Positions 1-8,958 of a stretch of 12,287 bases of DNA are shown one piece after another. Positions within the stretch are counted from its first letter, which is position 1. The number at the start of each line of letters is the position of its first letter. Source of the stretch: Euperipatoides rowelli (Eukaryota > Onychophora > Udeonychophora > Euonychophora > Peripatopsidae); the NCBI GenBank assembly GCA_003024985.2, contig PXIH01S0005086.1. The stretch is one strand, 5' to 3'. The notes below the pieces were generated by a model. The model worked only from the letters and a program-made list of their open reading frames with translations. It was not told the DNA's origin and did not search any database. The position numbers and the translations under genes were made by a program.

Positions 1-1366
1 CGGAAACCACACCCACTCTTACTACATGAAATTACAGCAAAAATAAGTAAAAACACTATTTTGGTTAAAACACATCATTAGCATATTAAAGCTGCAACAA
101 CAAAAATGGACGGAGGCTTCTAACTTGCCATTCTCGATTCGCTGAACACCTATCAAAGTTAATTGCAGAATCATAACTATGACGGTATGACCAGACAACC
201 CCTAACTTCAGATTTCAGAAATAAGATATAAATTTCATAAAAAATCAAGTCACTATATTTGTAAATCCAAACTTTATTAAATTTGTACCTAATGTCCTGT
301 GTTTGCCAAAGTGTAAAACTAGCGAATGTGTGAAATGCTGTATTTCCAACTCACCCATGCAACTCATGAAGGCACCCTGAGAAAAGTGCACTGCATGGGA
401 GGTGGGCGCGTTAAAGAAATACACTGTACCTAACTTTAGTGGCATTACTAAATAAATCACGTTTAAACTTAAAGCTTTAGAAGCTACTCTAGGATATAGT
501 TGTACACATGCTATACAACTTATTAGGGTCTCTCTAACATTAATGCAAAGAAAACTAGTGGACTTATATCTGACTAAAATTATATTCATGTCTTGATGGC
601 ATCTGAAATAAAAAGGAAAAACATCCTACTCTCAATAGAAACATTTTACATCCAGGAGAAATGACTGAAGACTACAGTTACATCAATTAAACAAATAAAA
701 GATGCTTGTTGAAAATTTGGATATACAAATTTCCTGTGCAGCCTATCAAATGTACCTAATACGGTGTTAAAATTAAGTTGACACATAAAAGATTGAAAAG
801 ATTAAAATTGGTAAAATTAAACTGAAAAATATTAGGCAAAAATCTGATTGGACACCCCTACATTATTTTAAATCTGCATCCCCCCCTTAATAATTTACAC
901 CATTATAAGAATTAGCAGTGCATTATATTATTTATTATGGCCATTAGGCCATAATGAATTAAGCATAAAATAAAAGTATAAATGATGAATTTTGAAATAT
1001 TTAAAACATTAAAATGATTATATCCTTTAACAAATTGTTAACAAATATTTATCCATTTAAAATATCAATCATAAAAAAATATAAAACAATTAAAGTGCGT
1101 GGTCAGACTATCACCTAACTAAACTAAATAATTTAAATTATTGCCGTGAAAAAGTAATTACATCGCCAAGCGCATTAGTTAGTCTGAGCTCAAATTAAAG
1201 TTAATTACTGCAGATTTTATAAGTTGAAAAGATGAATACTTGAAATACAATTAAGTCAGCACTTACGATCTCCAAATGAAGTTCATTGTGTTATACGGTA
1301 CTGGGCATCTTCATATTGAATAATATAGCTTGAATTAGTTTATCTTTAAGATTAATACTGTCTTAC
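1..1366. other. Non-coding AT-rich sequence, no supported gene
   Basis: It contains a 114-codon minus-strand open frame (245-589) without recognisable domains, a minus-strand AATAAA at 273-278 and short palindromes (934-955; TCAGACTA at 1103-1110 with its complement at 1180-1187). None of these is enough to call a gene. Confidence 0.5.
934..955. repeat. Short perfect hairpin ATTATGGCC-ATTA-GGCCATAAT
   Basis: Nine-base perfect arms with a 4-nt loop; the GGCC cores are unusual in this AT-rich stretch. No T-run or gene context gives it a role. Confidence 0.6.
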
Positions 1367-1529
1367 TTTGACGGATACGCTGGAATTACTTCAGCCTTGG
1401 TGACCGGGCACAATTCATCGGTCAGTCCGACTCTCTGCTTGGTTCTCTGGTTATTTCATTCTTCAGAGTGGACTTCAGATTTGGCTTACTGGTTGGCTTC
1501 TGCTACATTTTTCTTCTTAGGTTCAAATA
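1367..1529 (-). other. Exon-like G+C-rich island (candidate minus-strand exon or pseudo-exon)
   Basis: On the minus strand this 163-bp block lies between an acceptor-like TGCTGTTACAG (adjacent at 1530) and a donor-like GTAAGA (1366-1361). Hand count gives about 44% G+C with several CpGs, well above its surroundings. One frame reads FEPKKKNVAEANQ and then stops; all three frames contain stops, so it could only be a terminal coding exon, an untranslated exon, a non-coding RNA exon, or a relic. No protein family was recognised. Confidence 0.3.
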
Positions 1530-2396
1530 CTGTAACAGCATAAATCTTAATATTTCATATGTATAGTAAACTTCTAAAGAAAGCGTTGATCTTCTCAGTA
1601 ATCTTATAAAGTCAATAATCTTCTTATGAATGTGATAATCCCTGAATTAAAATTTGCATTGGCTTAAATAGCGGCAAGGTATTAAAACGGAATGTACATT
1701 AAATCAATACACAATTTGAAACACAATTTTGTTCAAAAACAACTCATTCCTAATAAGCTACTAGAGAAGTAGTCCAAATTTTGAACCTGTTAATTGTAGT
1801 TCATGCGAATTTAAGTGTTCCTAATCTGGCTCAGTTACCTGTAGTTTTTGCTTTAAAAATTCCATATTGCACAGGGTAAGAATTCTATTATAAAACAATA
1901 CACATTTTCTCTCATCAAAAGATAGTTTGCAGATTTTTTTTCAAATTTGAATTATCCTATTTTAATTAAAGTGTCTAAATAATTATATTAGAGAATACGG
2001 TCTATTTATATAACTAATAAATTTTGTATTTCAATTTTATATATATATATATATATTTTTCCTCTTTCTGTTAAGTGTAGCCGGCTTTATTTAACAAGAA
2101 CACTCATTAATACCAAGCTAGATCAAATGGGATGGACATTTGTAGCATTTTAAAAATGATCTTATAGCATTTTCAAACTAAAAAATAGCATTTTCATAGA
2201 ATTTAAAAAAAAAAAACTTAAAAAATTGAGGTTATTTCATAATTTGCATGAAAATTAGCACAGTTTATTTTAAAGTACCCTTCTAACCCACCACTTTCCA
2301 CCCCTCCAAAAAAAACAAAAAACATGGATTTTTAAAGATATGCCAATAAACCTAGTGTGATATCTATATTTAAAATAAAAATTTAATGGAAATAAA
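1530..2396. other. Non-coding AT-rich sequence
   Basis: Long A and T runs and the TA microsatellite at 2038-2056; no reading frame, RNA gene or element end that I can support. Confidence 0.55.
2038..2056. repeat. (TA)n microsatellite
   Basis: About nine uninterrupted TA units in AT-rich non-coding sequence. Confidence 0.9.
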
Positions 2397-2676
2397 TTCA
2401 TGCTTATCATTGCAGTATTCACGATTAATATCAATCATACTACTCAAACATTTTTCTAACTACTATATTTATTGTTTGATTTGTGTTTATGTTGATTTAT
2501 ATACGTGTTTGTTTACATTACTATACAGTGTATATTATATATTATATACTGTATAATAATGTAAACAAACACCTATATAAATCAACAAACACAAATCAAA
2601 CAATATAGTAGAGTTAGAAAAGTGTTTGAGTAGTATGATTGATATTAATCCTGAATACTGCAATGATAAGCATGAA
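2397..2676. repeat. Long fold-back inverted repeat (280 bp, 18-nt loop)
   Basis: The left arm (2397-2529, 133 nt) is nearly the reverse complement of the right arm (2548-2676, 129 nt), with an AT-only spacer at 2530-2547. Hand alignment finds about four substitutions and three small indels (2, 4 and 2 nt). The ends read TTCATGCTTATCATTGCAG and its complement, and similarity stops sharply outside them. No coding potential is visible and no clean target-site duplication is evident next to the ends. It could be a fold-back MITE, a local inverted duplication, or a hairpin-RNA template. The AT-only centre can itself fold, so exact loop limits are approximate. Confidence 0.9.
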
Positions 2677-3959
2677 ACAATTCCTTACATTGCCTACTAT
2701 AGTGTACAAAATCAACAAATGGAGATAATTGGAGTTTGTTGGATAGCTAATTAGATCCACATAGAATTTGCGAACTGTATTTCAAATATATTATATGATC
2801 TAAGAGCAATGTTGGGAACAATAATGTTCATCATAGAAAACAGTTAAAGGCAGTCAATATTTCCATGAAAATCAAATTGTGATTTGTCTATGTTCATTTA
2901 AGTATTTGAAATTAAGTTTAATGCATAGAGTTATAAAAAGAAAATTAAAAAAATAATTAAAACTGCTAATATAAACTTATATATAGCAAGAAATTGACTG
3001 ACGTACAGAAACGTCTAATTGCACTACCTACAGTGGATGCACCTGTATGTCCTCCGGGAAGGTGTTAATATTAAGGGTTGGAGCTCAGTTCAAAGAACAA
3101 ATTTAAGTGAATCTTGAAGCATTGTGCAATCATTAGTTGAGATCAATTTATAAAATTTTTACATAATCTGCAAACATTAGGGCTCAATCCCCAATAAAAC
3201 GAGTTGATTGATAAAAAAGCACGAAAAGCGAAATACTCAAAGACAAATTTGTAAACGCCTGAGAGTATTTTAAATGTATTTGATAATGAATTATTATTAT
3301 GGTATTTTTTTAGAAAAACCGGTCTGTAAAGATAGTATAAAAGGAGATGACAATTTAGAGTCAAAAGCCTACGCAAAATCCATTTACGTTGTCAGTACTT
3401 TAGCAATTTCATTATTGAGAATATATTAGTAGATATACAGGTAGATCTACTCAGGCATAAATCGTTTTGTGATTGAGAAGTTTATTTTTTTACATTATTA
3501 TAGATATGATTTATGTAATAAATTATCAAGAACTTTGGCTATATTAAAAATATAAATTATTTGATATGCGACGACATTAGTTATTCATGTCAGTATTGTT
3601 TCCAGCTTTGTGCTTAGGTATTCATCAACAGGGCAACCACCCAGGGTGTGATGAGTTACAGGCACACAATACTAGTCATCCCCATTTAAATTACAAATAT
3701 ACAATTAAATTTAATTATAAAATCAAATCAGAACTTGTACAGCGTTATAATTGATGTTGGGATTTAATTTTTATAATTTTATTTTCATTTAAGATTTAAA
3801 CCAAACTTAATACCTGTATACTGGATTAATATTGATGTGTGTTAATATATAGACCATTAATGTTAGCTGGTTAAAATGGCCATTGCCAACAGGACTTACC
3901 AATATTTTTTTTAAAAATAGAAATATTACATCTTCAATTAAAATATCCTATATTCTAGT
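2677..3959. other. Non-coding AT-rich sequence
   Basis: Only short, compositionally biased open frames occur, including one of 77 codons on the minus strand at 3143-3376 rich in Phe, Leu and Asn with no motif. Slightly G+C-richer patches at about 3010-3075 and 3600-3670 may be old repeat fragments, but I could not match them to anything else in the window. Confidence 0.5.
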
Positions 3960-4020
3960 TCTGGTTTTGCTCCAAACTTTTATATTTTCCTCTCCATTCA
4001 CACTGCAATAATATTAATAA
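3960..4020 (+). repeat. Direct repeat copy 1 (61 bp, identical to 6567-6627)
   Basis: This is an exact 61-bp match to a second copy 2.6 kb downstream, starting TCTGGTTTTGCTCCAAAC and ending in an AAT-rich tail (AATAATATTAATAA). Sequence diverges at once on both sides. The common end with different upstream sequence suggests the 3' end of a 5'-truncated non-LTR retroposon. The family was not identified. Confidence 0.85.
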
Positions 4021-4919
4021 GAATTTCATAATTTATTTGATTTTATTCAACTCAGTTATCCCTCTGCTACACTTTTTATCAAATGAACAGAAACAGGTTT
4101 AGTAATTGAAAACATATTTTAAAAAAAAAAAACAATTTTATTTTTGCTTTTTAGCAGCCACATGTGATATGATAAAAAATGATGAACACTTATAAATTCA
4201 TTGAATTTATTATGATTGAAAACATGAAGAAATATTAAAATATTAGAAATCCGAATGGTCAAATCTGATCAATTCTAAACACAGTTTTGCTCTTTTTCCT
4301 CTGCTAGACAATAAATTAGCAAAAAAAAAAATAATAATACATCTGAACAAATTGATTTTAAAATTGGAACAAAGTGCAATTATTGTTTCAATACTACAGT
4401 ATAACAATATGTATAGTGAGCTCATACTCATCACATGACAAAAGAGAAAATCATTCACCCCCATTATCAAAATACTGTTATCAATGTATGGTGACGCTGG
4501 TGGCATATCATATTTATTTTAATAATGTAAATAGCATAGTTTAGAAAATGTATACAGTGCCTGTTATGTACAGTATTACACTAATTTACCAAATATAGTA
4601 ACTTGAAGAAATATGTGCTTACAAAATATATAAAAAAAAAATTTAAATATGTTGTGACTAAAAATATAATTAATTTTTTTTTTTGGAGACCACTGAGAGA
4701 GTACTATTTCATGGCATAAGTTGTTGTCTCTCAAGACATGTTTTACTGTATATACTTTACAAATTTATATGTAGTATGGGTGTACTGTATTTATTTTGTA
4801 TAGGCTCTAATCAAATAAGATTATAATTTTTCCTGAAATTTTTTGTTCCTGTAAGTGGTTACTAAGGAAGGAATAAGTCAATGACTAAAATTGAATCTAA
4901 CAATAATATTAAAAAGATC
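4021..4919. other. Non-coding AT-rich sequence
   Basis: Homopolymer A and T runs, and a 9-bp inverted repeat with a single-base spacer at 4192-4210. The 87-codon minus-strand frame at 4243-4506 has no recognisable domain and looks incidental. Confidence 0.5.
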
Positions 4920-5090
4920 AAAGTGTTGTGGTCTTGCAAATTCAGTCATGGTTACCTCTGCGCTTGTACATATAGGCTACTGAGGTCAGGTGTTCAATCT
5001 TGAGTGCAGCCCCAGTGCGAAAATTTTATTTTGTTTGAGTAAGCACTGGGATTTTTTCTCGTTTCAGAGATCTACTTCAAATGGGGATAT
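4920..5090 (+). repeat. tRNA-related SINE-like repeat, plus copy
   Basis: A G+C-higher block contains GGTTACCTCTGCGCTT, then GGCTACTGAGGTCAGGTGTTC and a B-box-like TGTTCAATCTTGAG near 4990-5003, with an A-box-like remnant (TTCAGTCATGGTTA) about 50 bp before it. A diverged copy of the same order of motifs lies inverted at about 5935-6100. tRNA-like arms do not pair well, so this is not a functional tRNA. Boundaries are estimates. Confidence 0.5.
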
Positions 5091-5934
5091 GAGGAATATT
5101 GACAAATTGAAGAGCTCGAGTATGTAGTTCTATAGAAGATTATAAATCAAAAATAATTGTAAATAAATTATTATTTAGGGTGAAACCTATATACTGTATT
5201 GGTATATATTATTTTTACATAATAATAATAAAAATACCCAAATATTTCCCCCCTTTAGGAAAAATTTATACCGAATCTTTCAATGTTGCAGTACCATCTG
5301 CTAAACCATATCCTTGGGTAAATAAAATTATTGTTTTCAAAAGCCCTCAAAAATCATTGGAATTGTCTCCCTTGCTCCAATCATAAAGCCATGGGTTTTG
5401 GTATGTGAACCTCCTACAGAAGGAAATATACTAGTAACTAGTACAGAATAACTATTCATATTAATAAAATTAATAATATTGATAACAATAGCTCTAGCCT
5501 CTCGGGACAGACTGTGGCAGGACATTGGCCTAGTGGGAAAGCTGAAATGGCGAGGTTCTAAAAATGCAGATTTTTATTTTTAAAAGTCAGGGGCGGTACT
5601 AGGAATTTGTATTTTTTTGAGTGACACAAGGAGGTTCAGGGAATCTCTCCTGTTTGGGGTCCAGTGCATATTCTTGTGTGGGGGATCGGTGTGGCAAAGT
5701 CTCCTGAAAGCTTTGAAATTTTTTAAATAGACATGACCTATATTGTCATTAAATGCCATAAAAAGCAAATTATTTACAAAATAAATTTAAACAAATAAAA
5801 ATGGTTTGGAGTTATTTTTAAAAAAATAAATCTCTCTCATAGAGAGATTAGTCATCATATTTTATTAATTCTTATTATTTTTACAATCTTCATTTCTTAC
5901 TCGTACATTCTTCGGTACTCGAATCAAGTTTTCC
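5091..5934. other. Non-coding sequence with a possible transposon-end fragment
   Basis: Mostly AT-rich. At 5588 the motif CAGGGGCGGTACTAGGAATT starts a G+C-higher stretch (to about 5705) that resembles ends of dispersed DNA elements of hAT type, but I found no partner end, no 8-bp duplication and no coding sequence. The rest shows nothing I can name. Confidence 0.35.
5829..5849. repeat. Short perfect hairpin AATCTCTCT-CAT-AGAGAGATT
   Basis: Nine-base perfect arms around a 3-nt loop in non-coding DNA between the two SINE-like copies. Function unknown; probably incidental. Confidence 0.55.
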
Positions 5935-6100
5935 ACTTAATAATCTAAGAGAGACAAACACCCTACTCCCAAATACCTCCTAAAAGAAAGGATCCAGGAT
6001 TTTGGGCCTGACCCGAAGTTGGCAAACCTGTGACCTCAGTATGCCTTGAGAGCTTAAGGTAGCCATGCTCTCTCCTCATGACCATCGCCCCTAAACGATG
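5935..6100 (-). repeat. tRNA-related SINE-like repeat, minus copy
   Basis: On the minus strand it reads CATGGCTACCTTAAGC, then GGCATACTGAGGTCACAGG and CTTCGGGTCAGGCCC, matching the order and spacing of the copy at about 4920-5090. Weaker similarity continues into a GGG...TCTC...TTAGA body. The two copies are clearly diverged, implying an old family. Family name and true ends are unknown. Confidence 0.5.
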
Positions 6101-6474
6101 GAGTTATCATCACTAAAACCTAGCATACGGCTACCTTGGTTATATAAAATATTCTAATAATTTATCAGATACATAAACTTATGAAATTTTCATTTATTTT
6201 TTGTTATACAAATTAATTTAAAAAGAAAACACATAGTGGGGATTGATTTCTGTATTTTTTTTATTATTAAGAGTAACAAGTTTGCCTATTTTCATTAAAA
6301 AAAAAGACTAATACTGTATAATTATATTGTATGCTATAATAGATATTGTAGCCACATTATTACTTCATAAAATTCACAAATGTGTAATACCGGTATATTT
6401 TTTAACAAGTAGAAAATATTCCTGGAATGTTAAATAATTATATAAATAAGCTTTTGAATGGTTTTCAACAACCT
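6101..6474. other. Non-coding AT-rich sequence
   Basis: AT-rich with scattered A/T runs; no gene, RNA or repeat structure recognised. Confidence 0.5.
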
Positions 6475-6566
6475 CGTTACATTTACTTAGCCTCTCAGCC
6501 TAGTAGGAAATGTTCCTACATCCTACCGGCCTACACCTCCACCCCCCCTCCTTATCCTGCCTCCCC
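6475..6566 (+). repeat. C/T-rich segment joined to direct repeat copy 2, possible retroposon body
   Basis: A short G+C-rich block with runs of C and alternating CCT stands out from the AT-rich surroundings and runs directly into the 61-bp repeat. It includes a 7-bp hairpin GTAGGAA-ATG-TTCCTAC at 6503-6519. The open frame covering it is proline- and serine-rich only because of the pyrimidine bias, and I do not treat it as a gene. It is probably the 3' UTR-like part of the same element as 6567-6627, but a simple low-complexity tract is possible. Confidence 0.4.
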
Positions 6567-6627
6567 TCTGGTTTTGCTCCAAACTTTTATATTTTCCTCT
6601 CCATTCACACTGCAATAATATTAATAA
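6567..6627 (+). repeat. Direct repeat copy 2 (61 bp, identical to 3960-4020)
   Basis: It is identical over 61 bp to the copy at 3960-4020 and in the same orientation. It is preceded by a C/T-rich, G+C-higher stretch (about 6480-6566) that the other copy lacks and that may be additional element sequence. It ends about 230 bp before the acceptor of the LRR exon, so this insertion sits in the upstream intron or 5' flank. Confidence 0.85.
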
Positions 6628-6858
6628 TACCTTAAATGATACTGAAAATTATAGTTAAGACAAGGATCAGAATGCTATGATGGTGATGACTATGATGAGA
6701 ATGATAATCATAATAATAACAAAAATCAAATAGTAAATGTTATTAGGATAATGATTTTTTTAAAGATTGATAGACTAAAATTAATAATTTATAGAATTAT
6801 TTTATAATTTAGTTTTTTTTCTCCGATATCAAAATACAATATTATTTTTTTTCTACAG
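6628..6858 (+). other. 3' end of the intron upstream of the LRR exon
   Basis: AT-rich non-coding sequence with a degenerate GAT/AAT triplet stretch at about 6668-6722, two T-rich runs, and a terminal polypyrimidine tract leading to CTACAG. No reading frame or promoter element is recognisable. It is called intron only because of the acceptor; the 5' end of this intron and any first exon were not found. Confidence 0.5.
6668..6722 (+). repeat. Degenerate GAT/AAT triplet-rich tract
   Basis: Repeated GATGAT, ATGATGAG and AATAATAAC-type units with interruptions, about 135 bp upstream of the LRR exon acceptor and inside the presumed intron. Confidence 0.45.
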
Positions 6859-8958
6859 CTCAAAGAAACATGAAGAAAAGAATCTATCTTGATGTGTGGA
6901 TTTTATTATTACCTTATTTACCATACTCATCATGTTTTCAAGCTGTGCAAATAAGACCTACGTGTAATTTCTCTGTGTTAGCTGACAACACATCTAGAAT
7001 AGAGTGCAAGAGCATTGACGATTCTCAGCTTCGTTCACTTCTCCTCAGCATCCAACAGTCAGTCAGTCAGTTGATACTTCAAGAATGTAATATGAAAATT
7101 TTATCTTCAGGAATTCTTTCAGGGCATAGCATTCAAGTATTACAATTGAAAGAAAGTTATATTGAACGTGTGGCAGATGATGCTTTTAGCAGTCTATATA
7201 TTTCATTGTATGAACTTTATTTAACAAAAAATAAATTAATCGAAATTCCTCAAACTGCCATTTCTAAACTAAAACACTTACGAATTATAAATTTAAATGA
7301 GAATGAAATTCGTGTTATAGATAAAAATGCTTTTGACAATTTAACAAGTTTAGAAATTGTTGAGTTGCAAAATAACAAGATTGGTTATATAGATAAGGAT
7401 ACTTTCTTAGCGATCAGAAACCTGACATCTCTATCTCTGAGTGGCAATAGACTGTCCACATTTGACAACTCTCTTTTTACTGCACAAAGAAATCTAAAAA
7501 AACTATATCTTGACAACAATATCATCACAGATATTGTTATAGGAGCATTCCAATATTTGGCTAATCTCAACGATCTTGGATTAAGTAACAATAAACTTCG
7601 GAAACTTAATAAATCTTTATTTCTAAACCTGACAAGTCTGTTAAAATTGAATTTGTCAAAAAATGCTATTTCAGATGTTGAAATGGGAACATTTGTTGAT
7701 TTGCATAATTTATTATATCTTGACCTAAGTTTTAATAATTTATCAATTATAAACCCAAATTTATTTTCTTATATGGTTAATCTAAAAATATTAAAGCTTA
7801 ATAATAATCAAATAATAAGGATAAAACATGATGCTTTTCAACAACTTCCAAATTTAGAAATTTTATATTTGAATAACAATTTATTAACTTCAGTTGCAGA
7901 GGGCACATTTAGTCATTTGTTAACACTTAATGATCTCTATTTACATCAAAATATTATAGAATACATTGATGAATTAACTTTTCAAAATTTGACTAATCTA
8001 GTCTCATTAAATCTTGGATTTAACAAACTCAGTTATATTAATATTAACATTTTTCAAAAAATTCCTAATTTAGAATTTCTGGCACTGGAAAGCAATTTTA
8101 TTTCTACTGCTAATTTTGTAATTTCAAGTAAATTTACTACGTTAAATCTTGGACATAATAAAATTGATAATATTTTAAAAATAACCACAAGTTTCTCAGA
8201 AAAATGCAGCTTGGAGTCCTTACAATTGTCTCATAATAATTTAACTGTTATTCCCAAAAATGCTTTTGAAATGCTCAGATCTTTAAAAGAATTAGATTTG
8301 AGTTTTAACCAAATCCAACTTATTTCCCCGCAAGCTTTCAAATCTATGATTAATTTATCTTCCCTAAATTTATCTTACAACAAAATTGAAGAACTTTCTA
8401 ATTATATGTTTAGAGATTTAATTAATTTAGTAGAATTAAATTTAAAACATAACAAAATAAGACAAATTGGAGAAAGGCAAATTGTACACATGCCAAAGTT
8501 ACAAATTTTAGATCTTTCCCATAATGCTATTAGGAATGTTTCTCCTTATAGTTTAGAATCATTGCCAAACTTAAATTTTCTTTACCTTGGATGGAACAAT
8601 TTACTCACTTTAAATGATCAGGTGCTAAGAAATCTTCATTCACTTCACCTCAATAATAATAATATTACAAAAATTCCAGACATGCTTCAAAATTCACTTA
8701 TAATCAATCTAGATTTATCCAACAACCAAATTCAAATGTACGATGGTTATACCTTTAGAACTTTATATGATCTAAAGCAATTAAATATGAGCTATAATCG
8801 AATTTCAGAAATTCCTGAGAAATCCTTGCAAAATTTAAGACAATTAAATTTAATCGATTTGAGTCATAACCGAATCAAATATGTATCCAGAGCAGCCTTC
8901 ACAGTGATGAGAAATAATAGTTTGTCAAAAATTATATCAAGTCCAGTGATTTTAAATG
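6859..8958 (+). other. Internal exon containing the LRR coding sequence, with 11 bases of 5' UTR
   Basis: A T-rich tract ending CTACAG (AG at 6857-6858) precedes the start codon by 11 bases, so the leader is probably spliced and an upstream non-coding exon should exist. The downstream boundary is ATG|GTAAGTATG with GT at 8959-8960, a strong donor in phase 1. There is no in-frame stop between the acceptor and the ATG, so a coding upstream exon cannot be excluded. The hydrophobic segment immediately after the ATG argues against it. About 2.1 kb of uninterrupted LRR sequence in one exon is notable in a gene that is otherwise spliced. Confidence 0.75.
6870..8958 (+). CDS. Secreted/cell-surface leucine-rich-repeat protein, large 5' coding exon (partial; chaoptin/artichoke-like)
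   Basis: Seen: an open frame begins with a signal-peptide-like stretch (basic MKKR, then a hydrophobic run to about residue 22). A short N-cap-like segment follows with Cys32 and Cys46. From about residue 65 to 696 there are roughly 26 tandem LRRs, mostly exactly 24 residues, of the form LxxLxLxxNxIxxIxxxAFxxLxN. Repeats 15-16 and 22-23 are irregular, and Cys446 lies in repeat 16. N-glycosylation sequons are frequent (for example N33, N40 and several NLT/NLS). The ATG was chosen because the signal peptide follows it directly and the splice acceptor lies just upstream. The coding part ends at 8958, one base into codon 697, at a GTAAGT donor. The frame stays open to a stop at 9056, but those last 32 residues lack LRR character and are intronic. 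Family knowledge: typical extracellular LRRs form a solenoid for adhesion or ligand binding. No C-terminal cap, membrane segment, TIR domain or GPI signal is present, so the protein is incomplete. Chaoptin, artichoke and Toll-like ectodomains are candidates; orthology is not resolved. Confidence 0.88.

Noticed and set aside
245-589. 114-codon minus-strand open frame
   Set aside because: No recognisable domain, signal or repeat pattern; its length is unremarkable for 12 kb of six-frame eukaryotic sequence. The minus-strand AATAAA at 273-278 is expected by chance in such AT-rich DNA.
5526-5560. Perfect A-box-like TGGCCTAGTGGG followed by GGTTCTA, possible tRNA or SINE head
   Set aside because: Spacing between the two boxes is about 28 bases instead of the usual 40 or more, and no acceptor, anticodon or T stem can be drawn.
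5180-5768. Three short open frames (plus 5180-5386, minus 5337-5525 and 5580-5768)
   Set aside because: No domain or splice context; they overlap each other and repeat-like sequence.
6427-6618. 63-codon plus-strand frame rich in Pro and Ser
   Set aside because: It runs across the C/T-rich tract and the 61-bp repeat; its composition follows the pyrimidine bias, and its last part is repeat sequence also found at 3960-4020.
7385-7591. Minus-strand open frame opposite the LRR exon
   Set aside because: It is the complement shadow of the LRR coding sequence and has no independent evidence.
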